Positions 1 to 5,466 of a DNA stretch of 9,564 nt are shown piece by piece. How positions within the stretch are numbered: position 1 is the stretch's first letter; the number at the start of each line of letters is the position of its first letter. Origin of the DNA: Myxococcales bacterium (GTDB lineage: Bacteria; Myxococcota; Myxococcia; Myxococcales; Myxococcaceae); NCBI GenBank assembly GCA_003153055.1, contig PMBV01000129.1, positions 45,473 to 55,036 on the forward strand, in the 5' to 3' direction. Below the pieces are notes generated by a model. The model was not told the DNA's origin and ran no database searches. It was given only the letters and a program-made list of their open reading frames with translations. The position numbers and the translations under genes are program-made.

Positions 1-393
1 ACTCCGAATGACGAACGAAAACTCCTTCTTTGACACTCGTCCACGGTCGTCGATCTCTAGGTCGCAGGCCCCCAACACCCTTGAATTTGCCTCCTGAAGC
101 TCACCCCTGCAGGCCGAGCGAGAATCAGGATGATCAGGGTAAACCAAAGAAAACTTCGTCCCCCGCTCCAACATCAGCTGAGGCAGCGGATAGGGCGCCA
201 GCCGATCCAAACCTGAAGCGGCGACTTCGACCTCTTTGTGTGCCCGCAAGAAGTCGATCAAGGATACCTTGCGGCCTTGGACCGAGTTCCCTTCTGCTGA
301 TGTGACGGCCTGTTGCGCTTGGGCCCCCGCCACAGCGAACACGATGAATACAGCGAACAACCAATAGCCCGACGTTCTGTTTCTCAGCGCCAC
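1..393 (-). CDS. Secreted protein of unknown function, 5' part only (runs off left edge)
   Basis: Reading the minus strand from a GTG at 393-391 gives 131 uninterrupted codons up to the window edge, so the 3' end is missing. The start is supported by an AGGGG ribosome site at 400-404, six bases upstream. The first 26 residues form a clear Sec signal peptide: MALRNRTSGYW, then a hydrophobic run of about 12 residues (LFAVFIVFAVAG), then an AQA|QQ cleavage site after residue 26. The mature part is mostly polar, with two Cys (in SACRGE and LGACDLE) that could form a disulfide, and a beta-rich look. I do not recognise a family. By hand count 86 of 131 codons end in G or C, against 34 of 40 in a sample of the tryptophanase gene, so the composition differs from the neighbourhood and may reflect transfer or weak selection. 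Export to the periplasm or outside is well supported; function is unknown. Confidence 0.75.
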   Translation of the reverse strand, partial: MALRNRTSGYWLFAVFIVFAVAGAQAQQAVTSAEGNSVQGRKVSLIDFLRAHKEVEVAASGLDRLAPYPLPQLMLERGTKFSLVYPDHPDSRSACRGELQEANSRVLGACDLEIDDRGRVSKKEFSFVIRS

Positions 394-399
394 ATTGCA

Positions 400-404
400 C
401 CCCT
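400..404 (-). promoter_or_regulatory. Ribosome binding site deciding a GTG start
   Basis: The minus strand reads AGGGG, six bases before the GTG at 393. The only in-register ATG alternatives lie deep inside the coding region, after the signal peptide, so this site fixes the start of the left-edge gene. Confidence 0.6.
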
Positions 405-501
405 AATCGCAGGCAACCCGAATCCTCGCCTCAACGCATCAGACACGGCCACCGGGGCATGACTCACCCTCGCACCTGGAGGCGCCACTTCGACCGCACA
501 T

Positions 502-627
502 TCACATTGGCTCAGCGAGCGTTGGGACTGCCGATTGCTCCGTCTGCCCACGCGCCCCTCCCGACACAGGAAGCGCCGCCCCGACAGCCGTCGCTACCGT
601 GAAGCTCCACAGACCTTCCTTCGCCAC
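502..627 (-). CDS. Possible small secreted peptide or gene remnant (weak)
   Basis: The minus strand from GTG 627 encodes 41 residues: MAKEGLW, then a mildly hydrophobic stretch (SFTVATAVGAALPVSGGA), then a polar tail ending TLAEPM. This resembles a weak signal peptide or membrane segment. A GGGGG run lies five bases before the GTG. The start region (GGGGTGCA, one or two bases, then GTGGCG) is nearly the same as that of the left-edge secreted gene at 386-404, which could mean a duplicated 5' end or be chance. An upstream in-frame GTG at 633 is an alternative start. No family is recognised, and the peptide is too short to exclude a random ORF. Confidence 0.18.
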   Translation of the reverse strand: MAKEGLWSFTVATAVGAALPVSGGARGQTEQSAVPTLAEPM

Positions 628-696
628 GTGCACCCCCGAAACCAGGTCGTCGCATCATGACTGTGGGCCCTCGCGCGTCAAGCAGTTCCGAGCTCA

Positions 697-718
697 GTGC
701 TCGATGCGCTCCGAGCAC
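697..718 (-). terminator. Hairpin downstream of the TetR gene, possible terminator
   Basis: GTGCTCG (697-703) and CGAGCAC (712-718) are perfect 7-bp arms around an 8-base loop, about 108 bp beyond the TetR stop codon. No U-tract follows on either strand, so it could be a Rho-assisted terminator, an RNA structure, or chance. Confidence 0.25.
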
Positions 719-825
719 CTCGCCGGGGACGGACGAGGCAGACGCCGACGACCCCACGTACGAAGGAACGGCTGGCGTTCTCCATCACGGTGACAAGGCC
801 GTCGTCGCGAGTCCTCTTCGCCGGG

Positions 826-1596
826 TCATCGCGCATCCCGCGCCGAACGAGGCCCAGGCCGAACACCACCGTCGCTGAGGTACCGAAGGAGCAGCTGCAC
901 CGTCTCCTCGAGCAACGAGGCTCGCTCCAGCTTGGGCGGAGCATCGTGTACCAACCAGCGGGTGAGCTGCCCGGTCGTCCGCGCCAGTACCGCGGCCATC
1001 GCCGCGAAGTCGCCTCGCCGAACATCGGGCCGCGCCGCCAAGGCAGACGCGAGCGCCGCCGCCTGGCTCCCCTCGTCCTCCTCGGACCAGGCCGCTTCGA
1101 TTGCGGGCGACTGACGGAGCACCGTCTCGGACAGCGCGCGGGCGATCGCCGGATTCGCCTCGTGCACCGCAACCAAGGCGCTCAGGAGCCCCCGGAGAGT
1201 CCCCTCGAGGGGCACCCGAGGGTTGGCCAACTGAGCCACCGCCGGGGCAAGGATGGCGTGCACCTGGGCGTGGTGCCCAGCCAATAGCTGGACGAGCAGC
1301 GCGTCCTTGCTCGAGAAGTACTGGTACAACGAGCCGACCGACACCCCCGCCCGCTCGGCGATGCGGTTGGTGGTGGTCCGAGCGTAGCCAAGCTCGGCGA
1401 AGGTGAGCGCGGCCGCCTCAACGATGGTCTCGATGAGCGCCTTGGAACGTTGCTGGCGCGGAGCCTTTCTCAGCGTGTGCACGCCGGTCGAGTCTCGGAC
1501 GCGAGCAGCGGCAGGGCCGCCCCGCCCTCCAACCGAGGCCGCGCCACGTTTCTTCGTCTGAATCCTCGGTGTTGATACGGCGACAGGCCGGCCCAT
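826..1596 (-). CDS. TetR/AcrR-family transcriptional repressor
   Basis: This 256-aa protein is a one-component ligand-responsive DNA-binding regulator, expected to act as a cytoplasmic dimer. The N-terminal TetR domain spans about residues 43-105: an amphipathic helix 1 (RSKALIETIVEAAALTFAELGY) and the helix-turn-helix TTTNRIAERAGVSVGSLYQYF (residues 74-94), including the classic SLYQYF and SKDALL turn. Residues 106-245 are the helical ligand/dimer domain, which is too variable to predict the effector. The ATG at 1596 is chosen because GGGAG lies six bases upstream and a good promoter lies just beyond. The ORF stays open upstream to 1713, and an internal GTG at 1482 would give a more typical length of about 218 aa. 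With the ATG start the protein carries an Arg/Lys/Gly-rich, probably disordered 40-residue tail before the DNA-binding domain. It is divergent from the methyltransferase gene, a usual arrangement for a repressor of its neighbour. The family call is firm; the targets are inferred. Confidence 0.93.
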   Translation of the reverse strand: MGRPVAVSTPRIQTKKRGAASVGGRGGPAAARVRDSTGVHTLRKAPRQQRSKALIETIVEAAALTFAELGYARTTTNRIAERAGVSVGSLYQYFSSKDALLVQLLAGHHAQVHAILAPAVAQLANPRVPLEGTLRGLLSALVAVHEANPAIARALSETVLRQSPAIEAAWSEEDEGSQAAALASALAARPDVRRGDFAAMAAVLARTTGQLTRWLVHDAPPKLERASLLEETVQLLLRYLSDGGVRPGPRSARDAR

Positions 1597-1602
1597 CAGT
1601 GG

Positions 1603-1607
1603 CTCCC
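1603..1607 (-). promoter_or_regulatory. Ribosome binding site for the TetR gene
   Basis: The minus strand reads GGGAG, six bases before the ATG at 1596. The alternative GTG at 1482 has no comparable site, so this favours the longer protein with the basic N-terminal tail. Confidence 0.55.
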
Positions 1608-1609
1608 GG

Positions 1610-1642
1610 ATGCGAGTAGCGTACGCGAGTAGTTGCTCGCAT
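1610..1642. promoter_or_regulatory. Candidate operator: overlapping inverted and direct repeats
   Basis: A 33-bp element is bounded by ATGCGAG (1610-1616) and its exact inverse CTCGCAT (1636-1642). Inside it, GCGAGTAG occurs twice as a direct repeat (1612-1619 and 1625-1632), GCGAG/CTCGC form a tighter inverted repeat with a 6-bp centre (1625-1640), and GCGTACGC (1619-1626) is a perfect palindrome. The element overlaps the predicted -10 box and start point of the TetR promoter and lies in the gap shared with the methyltransferase. This is where an autoregulatory TetR operator is expected. Binding by this TetR protein is inference. Confidence 0.5.
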
Positions 1643-1670
1643 TGTGTCCGTGGTCGCCCGACGGCGTCAA
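1641..1670 (-). promoter_or_regulatory. Sigma-70-like promoter of the TetR gene
   Basis: On the minus strand, TTGACG (1670-1665, 5 of 6 consensus bases) is followed after 18 bp by CACAAT (1646-1641, 4 of 6). Transcription would start near 1634, inside the candidate operator, giving a leader of about 37 bases before the ATG at 1596. No equally good promoter was found facing the methyltransferase. Confidence 0.5.
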
Positions 1671-1712
1671 CCGCTCGCCGACCGCTGACTCGAAGGCCCA
1701 CTGGAGGTTCCA

Positions 1713-2294
1713 ATGCACACGGAAGAGACCCGACCTCATCGCTGCCCTATTTGGATGCACTGGTTATTGGCCAACCCCCTCCGTCGGCTGCTGGAGTCGC
1801 CCGAGGCGCTCCTCCAACCCCACGTCGCGCCGGGGATGACGGTCCTCGAGCCGGGGTGCGGCTTCGGCTACTTCACCCTCCCTCTGGCGCGAATGGTGGG
1901 GCCCACCGGGAAGGTCCTATGCGTGGACGTCGAGCCCAAGGTGGTGGCGCGGCTCCAGCGCCGGGTCGATCGCGCCGGGCTCTCCTCCCGAGTCGCCGCC
2001 AGCGTGTGCTCTCCCACCGATCTCGGCCTCGGGGCCCGCTCGGGACAAGTCGACCTGGTCACCGTCATCCACATGATGCACGAACTGGAGGACCTTCCCG
2101 GCTTCCTCCGCCAGGTGACGGCGCTGCTCAAGCCCGGCGGCCGAATGCTGGTGCTCGAGCCCAAGGGCCACGTCGCGCCGGCCCGGTTCGCCGTCGAGCT
2201 GGAGGCGTGCCGGGAGGCGGGCTTCACGGCGCTGCCGCTCCCAGCCGGGCTCGAGGGGCGGCCCGTCGCCTTGCTCGAGCGACGAAGCCACTGA
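1713..2294 (+). CDS. Class I SAM-dependent methyltransferase (small-molecule type)
   Basis: This 193-aa cytoplasmic enzyme is predicted to transfer a methyl group from S-adenosylmethionine. The N-terminal cap RCPIWMHWLLANPLRRLL (about residues 10-27) resembles the short lead-in of a bacterial subfamily often found in Deltaproteobacteria and relatives. The Rossmann fold follows: motif I VLEPGCGFGYF (44-54) for SAM binding, an acidic end of strand 2 in LCVDVEP (D72), motif IV DLVTVIHMMHEL (114-125), and LLKPGGRMLVLEP (138-150). The length is normal for the subfamily, so the gene looks complete. The start is well placed: GGAGG at 1703-1707 lies five bases before the ATG. The gene is divergent from the TetR repressor and 97 bp upstream of tnaA on the same strand, so it may be repressor-controlled and co-transcribed with tryptophanase. 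The substrate cannot be read from the sequence; a link to indole is only contextual. Confidence 0.92.
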   Translation: MHTEETRPHRCPIWMHWLLANPLRRLLESPEALLQPHVAPGMTVLEPGCGFGYFTLPLARMVGPTGKVLCVDVEPKVVARLQRRVDRAGLSSRVAASVCSPTDLGLGARSGQVDLVTVIHMMHELEDLPGFLRQVTALLKPGGRMLVLEPKGHVAPARFAVELEACREAGFTALPLPAGLEGRPVALLERRSH

Positions 2295-2315
2295 GCGCCG
2301 GGCTCGAGGCGCGGC
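2244..2315 (+). repeat. 19-bp near-perfect direct repeat at the methyltransferase 3' end
   Basis: GCCGGGCTCGAGGGGCGGC (2244-2262, inside the gene) recurs as GCCGGGCTCGAGGCGCGGC (2297-2315, just past the stop codon), 18 of 19 bases identical and 53 bp apart. The second copy can also form a short hairpin (GCGCC 2295-2299 with GGCGC 2308-2312). It may be a local duplication at the gene end. Confidence 0.5.
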
Positions 2316-2391
2316 TCCCCGAGACGAATTCGAGAACCCAGGCGGCCAAGACTCGCTTGCTTGTTGTCCTCAAGTGCGCGGTAACAAACCC

Positions 2392-3765
2392 ATGCGAGGC
2401 TTCTCAACCGTCATCGAGCCCTTCCGTATCAAGTCAGTCGAGCCGATTCAGCTCACCACGGCTCCGGAGCGCGCCGAGAAGCTCCGCGCCGCGGGGTACA
2501 ACCTCTTCGCGCTCCGTTCCGAAGACGTGATGATCGACCTGTTGACCGACTCGGGCACCGGCGCGATGTCGAGCGAGCAATGGGCCGCGCTCCAGCGGGG
2601 CGACGAGAGCTACGCCGGGTCTCCCTCGTTCTATCGGTTCGAGGCAGCGGTGAAGGCGCTCTTCCCGTTTCGCCACGTCATCCCCACCCACCAGGGCCGG
2701 GCAGCCGAGAAAATCCTCTTCTCGGTCATCGGAGGCAAAGGCAAGATCGTCCCCAGCAACACCCACTTCGACACCACCCGAGCCAACATCGAATACACCG
2801 GCGCGGTCGGGGTCGACCTGGTGATTCCCGAAGGTCGCCAGCCTTCCGTCCGTCACCCGTTCAAAGGCAACATGGACCTCGGCGCGCTGGAGCGGGTACT
2901 CGTCGACGAGGGCCCGAATATCCCCGTCGTCTTCCTCACGGTGACCAACAACTCCGGTGGCGGCCAACCGGTCAGCCTCGAGAACATCCGCGCGGTCAGC
3001 GCCCTCTGCAAGGCCCACGGCATTCCCCTCTTCCTCGACGGCTGCCGCTTCGCCGAGAACGCCTGGTTCATCCGCCAGCGCGAGCCGGGCCAGGCTGATC
3101 GCCCGGTGACCGACATCGTGCGCGAGATGGCCTCGCTGGCCCAGGGCATGACGATGTCTGCAAAGAAGGACGGGCTCGCCAACATCGGCGGCTGGCTGGC
3201 CCTCGACGACGACGTCTGGGCAGCCGCGTGCCGAAACCTGCTCATCTTGACCGAGGGCTTCACGACCTACGGCGGGCTGGCGGGGCGCGACCTCGAGGCC
3301 ATTGCCCAGGGGCTCACCGAGGTGGTGCGCCACGACTACCTGCGCTACCGCATTCGCTCCACCGAGTACCTGGGAGACAAGCTCCAGGTGGCCCAGGTGC
3401 CCATCGTGGTGCCCACCGGCGGCCACGCGGTGTACCTCGACGCGCGGGCCCTCCTGCCTCACGTTCCGCCGCTCCAGTACCCGGGCCAGGCGCTGGCCTG
3501 CGCCCTGTACCTCGAGGGCGGTGTCAGGGGCTGTGAGATCGGCACCGTCATGTTCGGCAAGCGCCCCGACGGCACCGAGGCCCCCGCCGCCATGGACCTC
3601 GTTCGCCTGGCCATTCCTCGGCGCACCTACACCCAGAGCCACATGGACTACGTGGTCGAGGTCGCGGAGCGGGTCGCCCGGTCAGCGGCCACCCTCCGCG
3701 GACTGCGAATCGTCGAGGAGCCCCCTGCCCTCCGCCACTTCTCCGCTCGATTCGCGCCGTTGTGA
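2392..3765 (+). CDS. tnaA: Tryptophanase (tryptophan indole-lyase)
   Basis: This 457-aa PLP enzyme of the beta-eliminating lyase family would cleave L-tryptophan to indole, pyruvate and ammonia in the cytoplasm. It is full length, from EPFRIKSVE (9-17) to LRHFSARF (447-454). Visible landmarks are IDLLTDSGT (48-56), GDESYAGS with Tyr74, PTHQGR (98-103), NNSGGGQPVS, DGCRF with the likely PLP-contacting Asp216 and Arg219, SAKKD with the PLP lysine Lys259, and AIPRRTYTQSHMD with carboxylate-binding Arg410. The N-terminus resembles tyrosine phenol-lyase, but three discriminating positions are tryptophanase-like: Asp127 (HFDTTR, where tyrosine phenol-lyase has Thr124), Ile383 (CEIG, where it has Arg381) and His449 (where it has Phe448). 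The ATG at 2392 matches family N-termini; a GTG at 2374 in the same frame has no ribosome site. The site before the ATG is also weak (GCGGTA). It follows the methyltransferase and precedes a lipoprotein gene by 100 bp. Confidence 0.93.
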   Translation: MRGFSTVIEPFRIKSVEPIQLTTAPERAEKLRAAGYNLFALRSEDVMIDLLTDSGTGAMSSEQWAALQRGDESYAGSPSFYRFEAAVKALFPFRHVIPTHQGRAAEKILFSVIGGKGKIVPSNTHFDTTRANIEYTGAVGVDLVIPEGRQPSVRHPFKGNMDLGALERVLVDEGPNIPVVFLTVTNNSGGGQPVSLENIRAVSALCKAHGIPLFLDGCRFAENAWFIRQREPGQADRPVTDIVREMASLAQGMTMSAKKDGLANIGGWLALDDDVWAAACRNLLILTEGFTTYGGLAGRDLEAIAQGLTEVVRHDYLRYRIRSTEYLGDKLQVAQVPIVVPTGGHAVYLDARALLPHVPPLQYPGQALACALYLEGGVRGCEIGTVMFGKRPDGTEAPAAMDLVRLAIPRRTYTQSHMDYVVEVAERVARSAATLRGLRIVEEPPALRHFSARFAPL

Positions 3766-3854
3766 GGCACCCCGCCCCGGGCCGAAGAGAGCCTTGAAAC
3801 TGTTCTCCCACTCGGGTCATGCCTATGGCACAGCTGCGCCTCGAACCTCGAATC

Positions 3855-3860
3855 AAGGAG
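3855..3860 (+). promoter_or_regulatory. Strong ribosome binding site deciding the lipoprotein start
   Basis: AAGGAG lies five bases before the ATG at 3866. The reading frame is open back to 3302 inside tnaA, but that upstream part is only the out-of-frame shadow of tnaA. This site together with the signal peptide fixes the true start. Confidence 0.75.
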
Positions 3861-3865
3861 CCCAC

Positions 3866-5410
3866 ATGCGTCGTGTCTTCATCTCACTGGCCCTCTGTGC
3901 GACCGTCCTGGCCGCCTGCAAGAAGGACCCAGCCGCCGCGCCCAAGCTGAACCCCGGCGCGGTGAAGGTCGAGTTCTTCGTGATGTCCCAGTGTCCCTAC
4001 GGCGTTCAGGTCGAGAACGGCGTGAAGGACGCCCTCGACAAGCTGGGCCCCGACGTCGACTTCAAGGTCGACTTCATCGGCAGCGGGAAGGACGGCGCCT
4101 TCACGTCGCTCCATGGGCCTGACGAGGTGAAGGGCGACATGGCTCAGCTGTGCGTCGCCAAGCACTCCCCGGGGCTCCTGGTGCCCTTCATCGCGTGCCA
4201 GAACAAGACCGTGCGCGAGGTCGCCCGCAACTGGGAGTCCTGCGCTGGCGAGGTCAAGGCCCCACTGGCCGCGCTCAAGACGTGCCTCGAGGGAGACGAG
4301 GGCAAGACGCTCGTCACCGAGTCCTTCGCTCGCTCGGCAGCCCGCGGCGCGCGCGGCAGCCCCACCATGTTCATCGCCGACAAGCCGTACAATGGGCGCC
4401 GGGGCAGCCTCGACTTCCTCCGCGCCATCTGTGGCGAGCACGCCGACCCCAAGCCGGCGGTGTGCCAGAGCATCCCCGAGCCGCCCAAGGTGAACGTCAC
4501 CGTCATCTCCGACGCCCGGTGCACCGACTGCAACGCCGACCGCCTGGTGGGCACGTTGAAGTCGAAGATTGGAAACCCCGTGCTGACCCAGCTCGACTAC
4601 AGCCAGGCCGAGGGCCGTAAGGCTTTCGACGAGCTCCCCGGAGCCGAGGAGCTCATGCTCCCCCTGGTGCTCTTCGATGACACCCTGAAGGCCGACAGCG
4701 CGGCGTCGGGCGAGCTGGCGCGGTTCCTCAAGCCACTGGGCACCAAGCAGCGACTGGAGATCGGCGCGGCGTACCAGCCGGCCTGCGCCAACGAGGGCGG
4801 CTGCGCGCTCCCGGCGTGCAAGGGCACTCTGGCGTGCCGACCCGAGACCACCAACACCCTCGATGTCTTCGTCATGTCGCAGTGCCCGTACGGCGTTCAG
4901 GCGCTCAACTCGATGGAGGAGGTGCTGAAGAACTTCAAGGGCACGCCCCTCGCGTTCAACGTCAACTACATCGCCAATGGCAACGCGAAGGCCGGGTTCC
5001 AGTCACTGCATGGGCCGGCCGAGGTCGAGGAGGACCTGAGAGAGCTGTGCGTCATCAAGAAGTACGGCAAGGACAGTCGATACATGGACTACATCCTCTG
5101 CCGAAACAAAGAGATCCGCTCCACTGACTGGCAGAAGTGCGCGGTCGCGGGTTTCGATGCCAAGGCAATCAAGTCCTGCGCCGAGGGCGACGAAGGCAAG
5201 CGACTGCTCGAGGAGAGCCTGACCTTGTCGAACAGCCTCCGCATCGGCGCGAGCCCGACGTGGCTGGCCAACGGGAAGTACAAGTTCTCGGGCGTCGATG
5301 CCGAGACCGTCAAGCGGAACGTCTGCGCTCACAACCCGGGGCTCAAGGGCTGTGACAAGAACCTCTCGACGGCGACTGGCGCGACGCCCCAGGGTGGTTG
5401 CACACAGTAA
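3866..5410 (+). CDS. Three-domain thioredoxin-fold lipoprotein with duplicated GILT-like domains
   Basis: This 514-aa protein is a predicted lipoprotein with signal MRRVFISLALCATVLAAC and lipobox LAAC at Cys18, so it should be anchored in the envelope. Two homologous domains (about residues 33-189 and 331-487) share FVMSQCPYGVQ, SLHGP.EV, four further matching Cys (96/395, 111/412, 126/425, 140/438), a C.EGDEGK segment, a cis-Pro-like SPT (165-167, 463-465) and a closing Cys (189/487). The Cys spacing and CxxGDxG segment resemble the GILT/DsbA-like thiol reductase group. Both copies read CPYG, so the second Cys of a CxxC site is missing. Between them, residues about 208-300 form a different thioredoxin-like unit starting VNVTVISDARCTDC, with an intact CxxC (219-222). 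A Cys-rich linker (307-324) and C-terminal Cys (496, 512) follow. The likely role is thiol-disulfide handling or metal/thiol sensing outside the cytoplasm; the reaction is unknown. It may be co-transcribed with tnaA or transcribed separately. Confidence 0.92.
   Translation: MRRVFISLALCATVLAACKKDPAAAPKLNPGAVKVEFFVMSQCPYGVQVENGVKDALDKLGPDVDFKVDFIGSGKDGAFTSLHGPDEVKGDMAQLCVAKHSPGLLVPFIACQNKTVREVARNWESCAGEVKAPLAALKTCLEGDEGKTLVTESFARSAARGARGSPTMFIADKPYNGRRGSLDFLRAICGEHADPKPAVCQSIPEPPKVNVTVISDARCTDCNADRLVGTLKSKIGNPVLTQLDYSQAEGRKAFDELPGAEELMLPLVLFDDTLKADSAASGELARFLKPLGTKQRLEIGAAYQPACANEGGCALPACKGTLACRPETTNTLDVFVMSQCPYGVQALNSMEEVLKNFKGTPLAFNVNYIANGNAKAGFQSLHGPAEVEEDLRELCVIKKYGKDSRYMDYILCRNKEIRSTDWQKCAVAGFDAKAIKSCAEGDEGKRLLEESLTLSNSLRIGASPTWLANGKYKFSGVDAETVKRNVCAHNPGLKGCDKNLSTATGATPQGGCTQ
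3962..4432 (+). repeat. GILT-like domain, copy 1 of an internal duplication
   Basis: Encodes residues 33-189. The active-site-like Cys43 codon is at 3992. Stretches such as TACGGCGTTCAGG are identical in the second copy, so the duplication is still recognisable in the DNA. Cys 96, 111, 126, 140 and 189 are the conserved framework. Confidence 0.8.
4856..5326 (+). repeat. GILT-like domain, copy 2 of an internal duplication
   Basis: Encodes residues 331-487, with Cys340 (codon at 4883) matching Cys43, and Cys 395, 412, 425, 438 and 487 matching the framework of copy 1. GASPTWLANGKY near the end is the cis-proline region typical of thioredoxin folds. Confidence 0.8.
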
Positions 5411-5426
5411 GGCGTCGAGGGCCGCT

Positions 5427-5451
5427 CCGCCTGGCAGTGAAGCCCAGGCGG
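5427..5451. terminator. Bidirectional hairpin between convergent genes
   Basis: CCGCCTGG (5427-5434) and CCAGGCGG (5444-5451) are perfect 8-bp arms around a 9-base loop. They sit in the 56-bp gap between two convergent stop codons (5410 and 5467). No T-run follows on either side, so it is a GC-rich hairpin terminator without a classical U-tract, serving both genes. Confidence 0.6.
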
Positions 5452-5466
5452 TTCGGTCACGTGGCC

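Larger units (their letters stand above)
394..825. other. 432-bp region with no convincing gene
   Basis: This is the stretch between the stop of the TetR gene and the start of the left-edge gene, both on the minus strand. It holds one weak minus-strand ORF (502-627) and one perfect hairpin (697-718). A 47-codon plus-strand ORF from ATG 459 has no proper ribosome site and no recognisable content. The longer overlapping ORFs are low-complexity Arg/Ser/Gly translations typical of non-coding high-GC DNA. The promoter of the left-edge gene should lie at about 400-500, but I could not identify a convincing -35/-10 pair. Confidence 0.6.

Noticed and set aside
2295..2391. TnaC-like leader peptide for Trp-dependent attenuation
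   Set aside because: No short ORF with a critical Trp codon and no Rho-type leader was found in the gap before tnaA.
1610..2530. 306-codon plus-strand frame overlapping the methyltransferase
   Set aside because: Its product is Pro/Arg/Ser/Gly low-complexity sequence and it is a frame-shifted shadow of a clear methyltransferase with its own ribosome site.
2434..3642. 402-codon open frame antisense to tryptophanase
   Set aside because: Its codon positions mirror those of tnaA, its translation is a low-complexity Val/Gly/His/Ala mix, and it has no recognisable domain. Long antisense frames are expected in high-GC genes.
2392..3765. Tyrosine phenol-lyase as the product
   Set aside because: The N-terminus fits, but the positions equivalent to Thr124, Arg381 and Phe448 of tyrosine phenol-lyase are Asp, Ile and His, as in tryptophanase.
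3826..3840. Sigma-54 promoter (TGGCAC element)
   Set aside because: The -24-like TGGCAC is present, but no TTGC/GC -12 element lies at the required spacing.
3302..3865. Upstream extension of the lipoprotein frame into tnaA
   Set aside because: The frame is open but the extension is out-of-frame tnaA sequence. The lipoprotein signal and AAGGAG site place the start at 3866.
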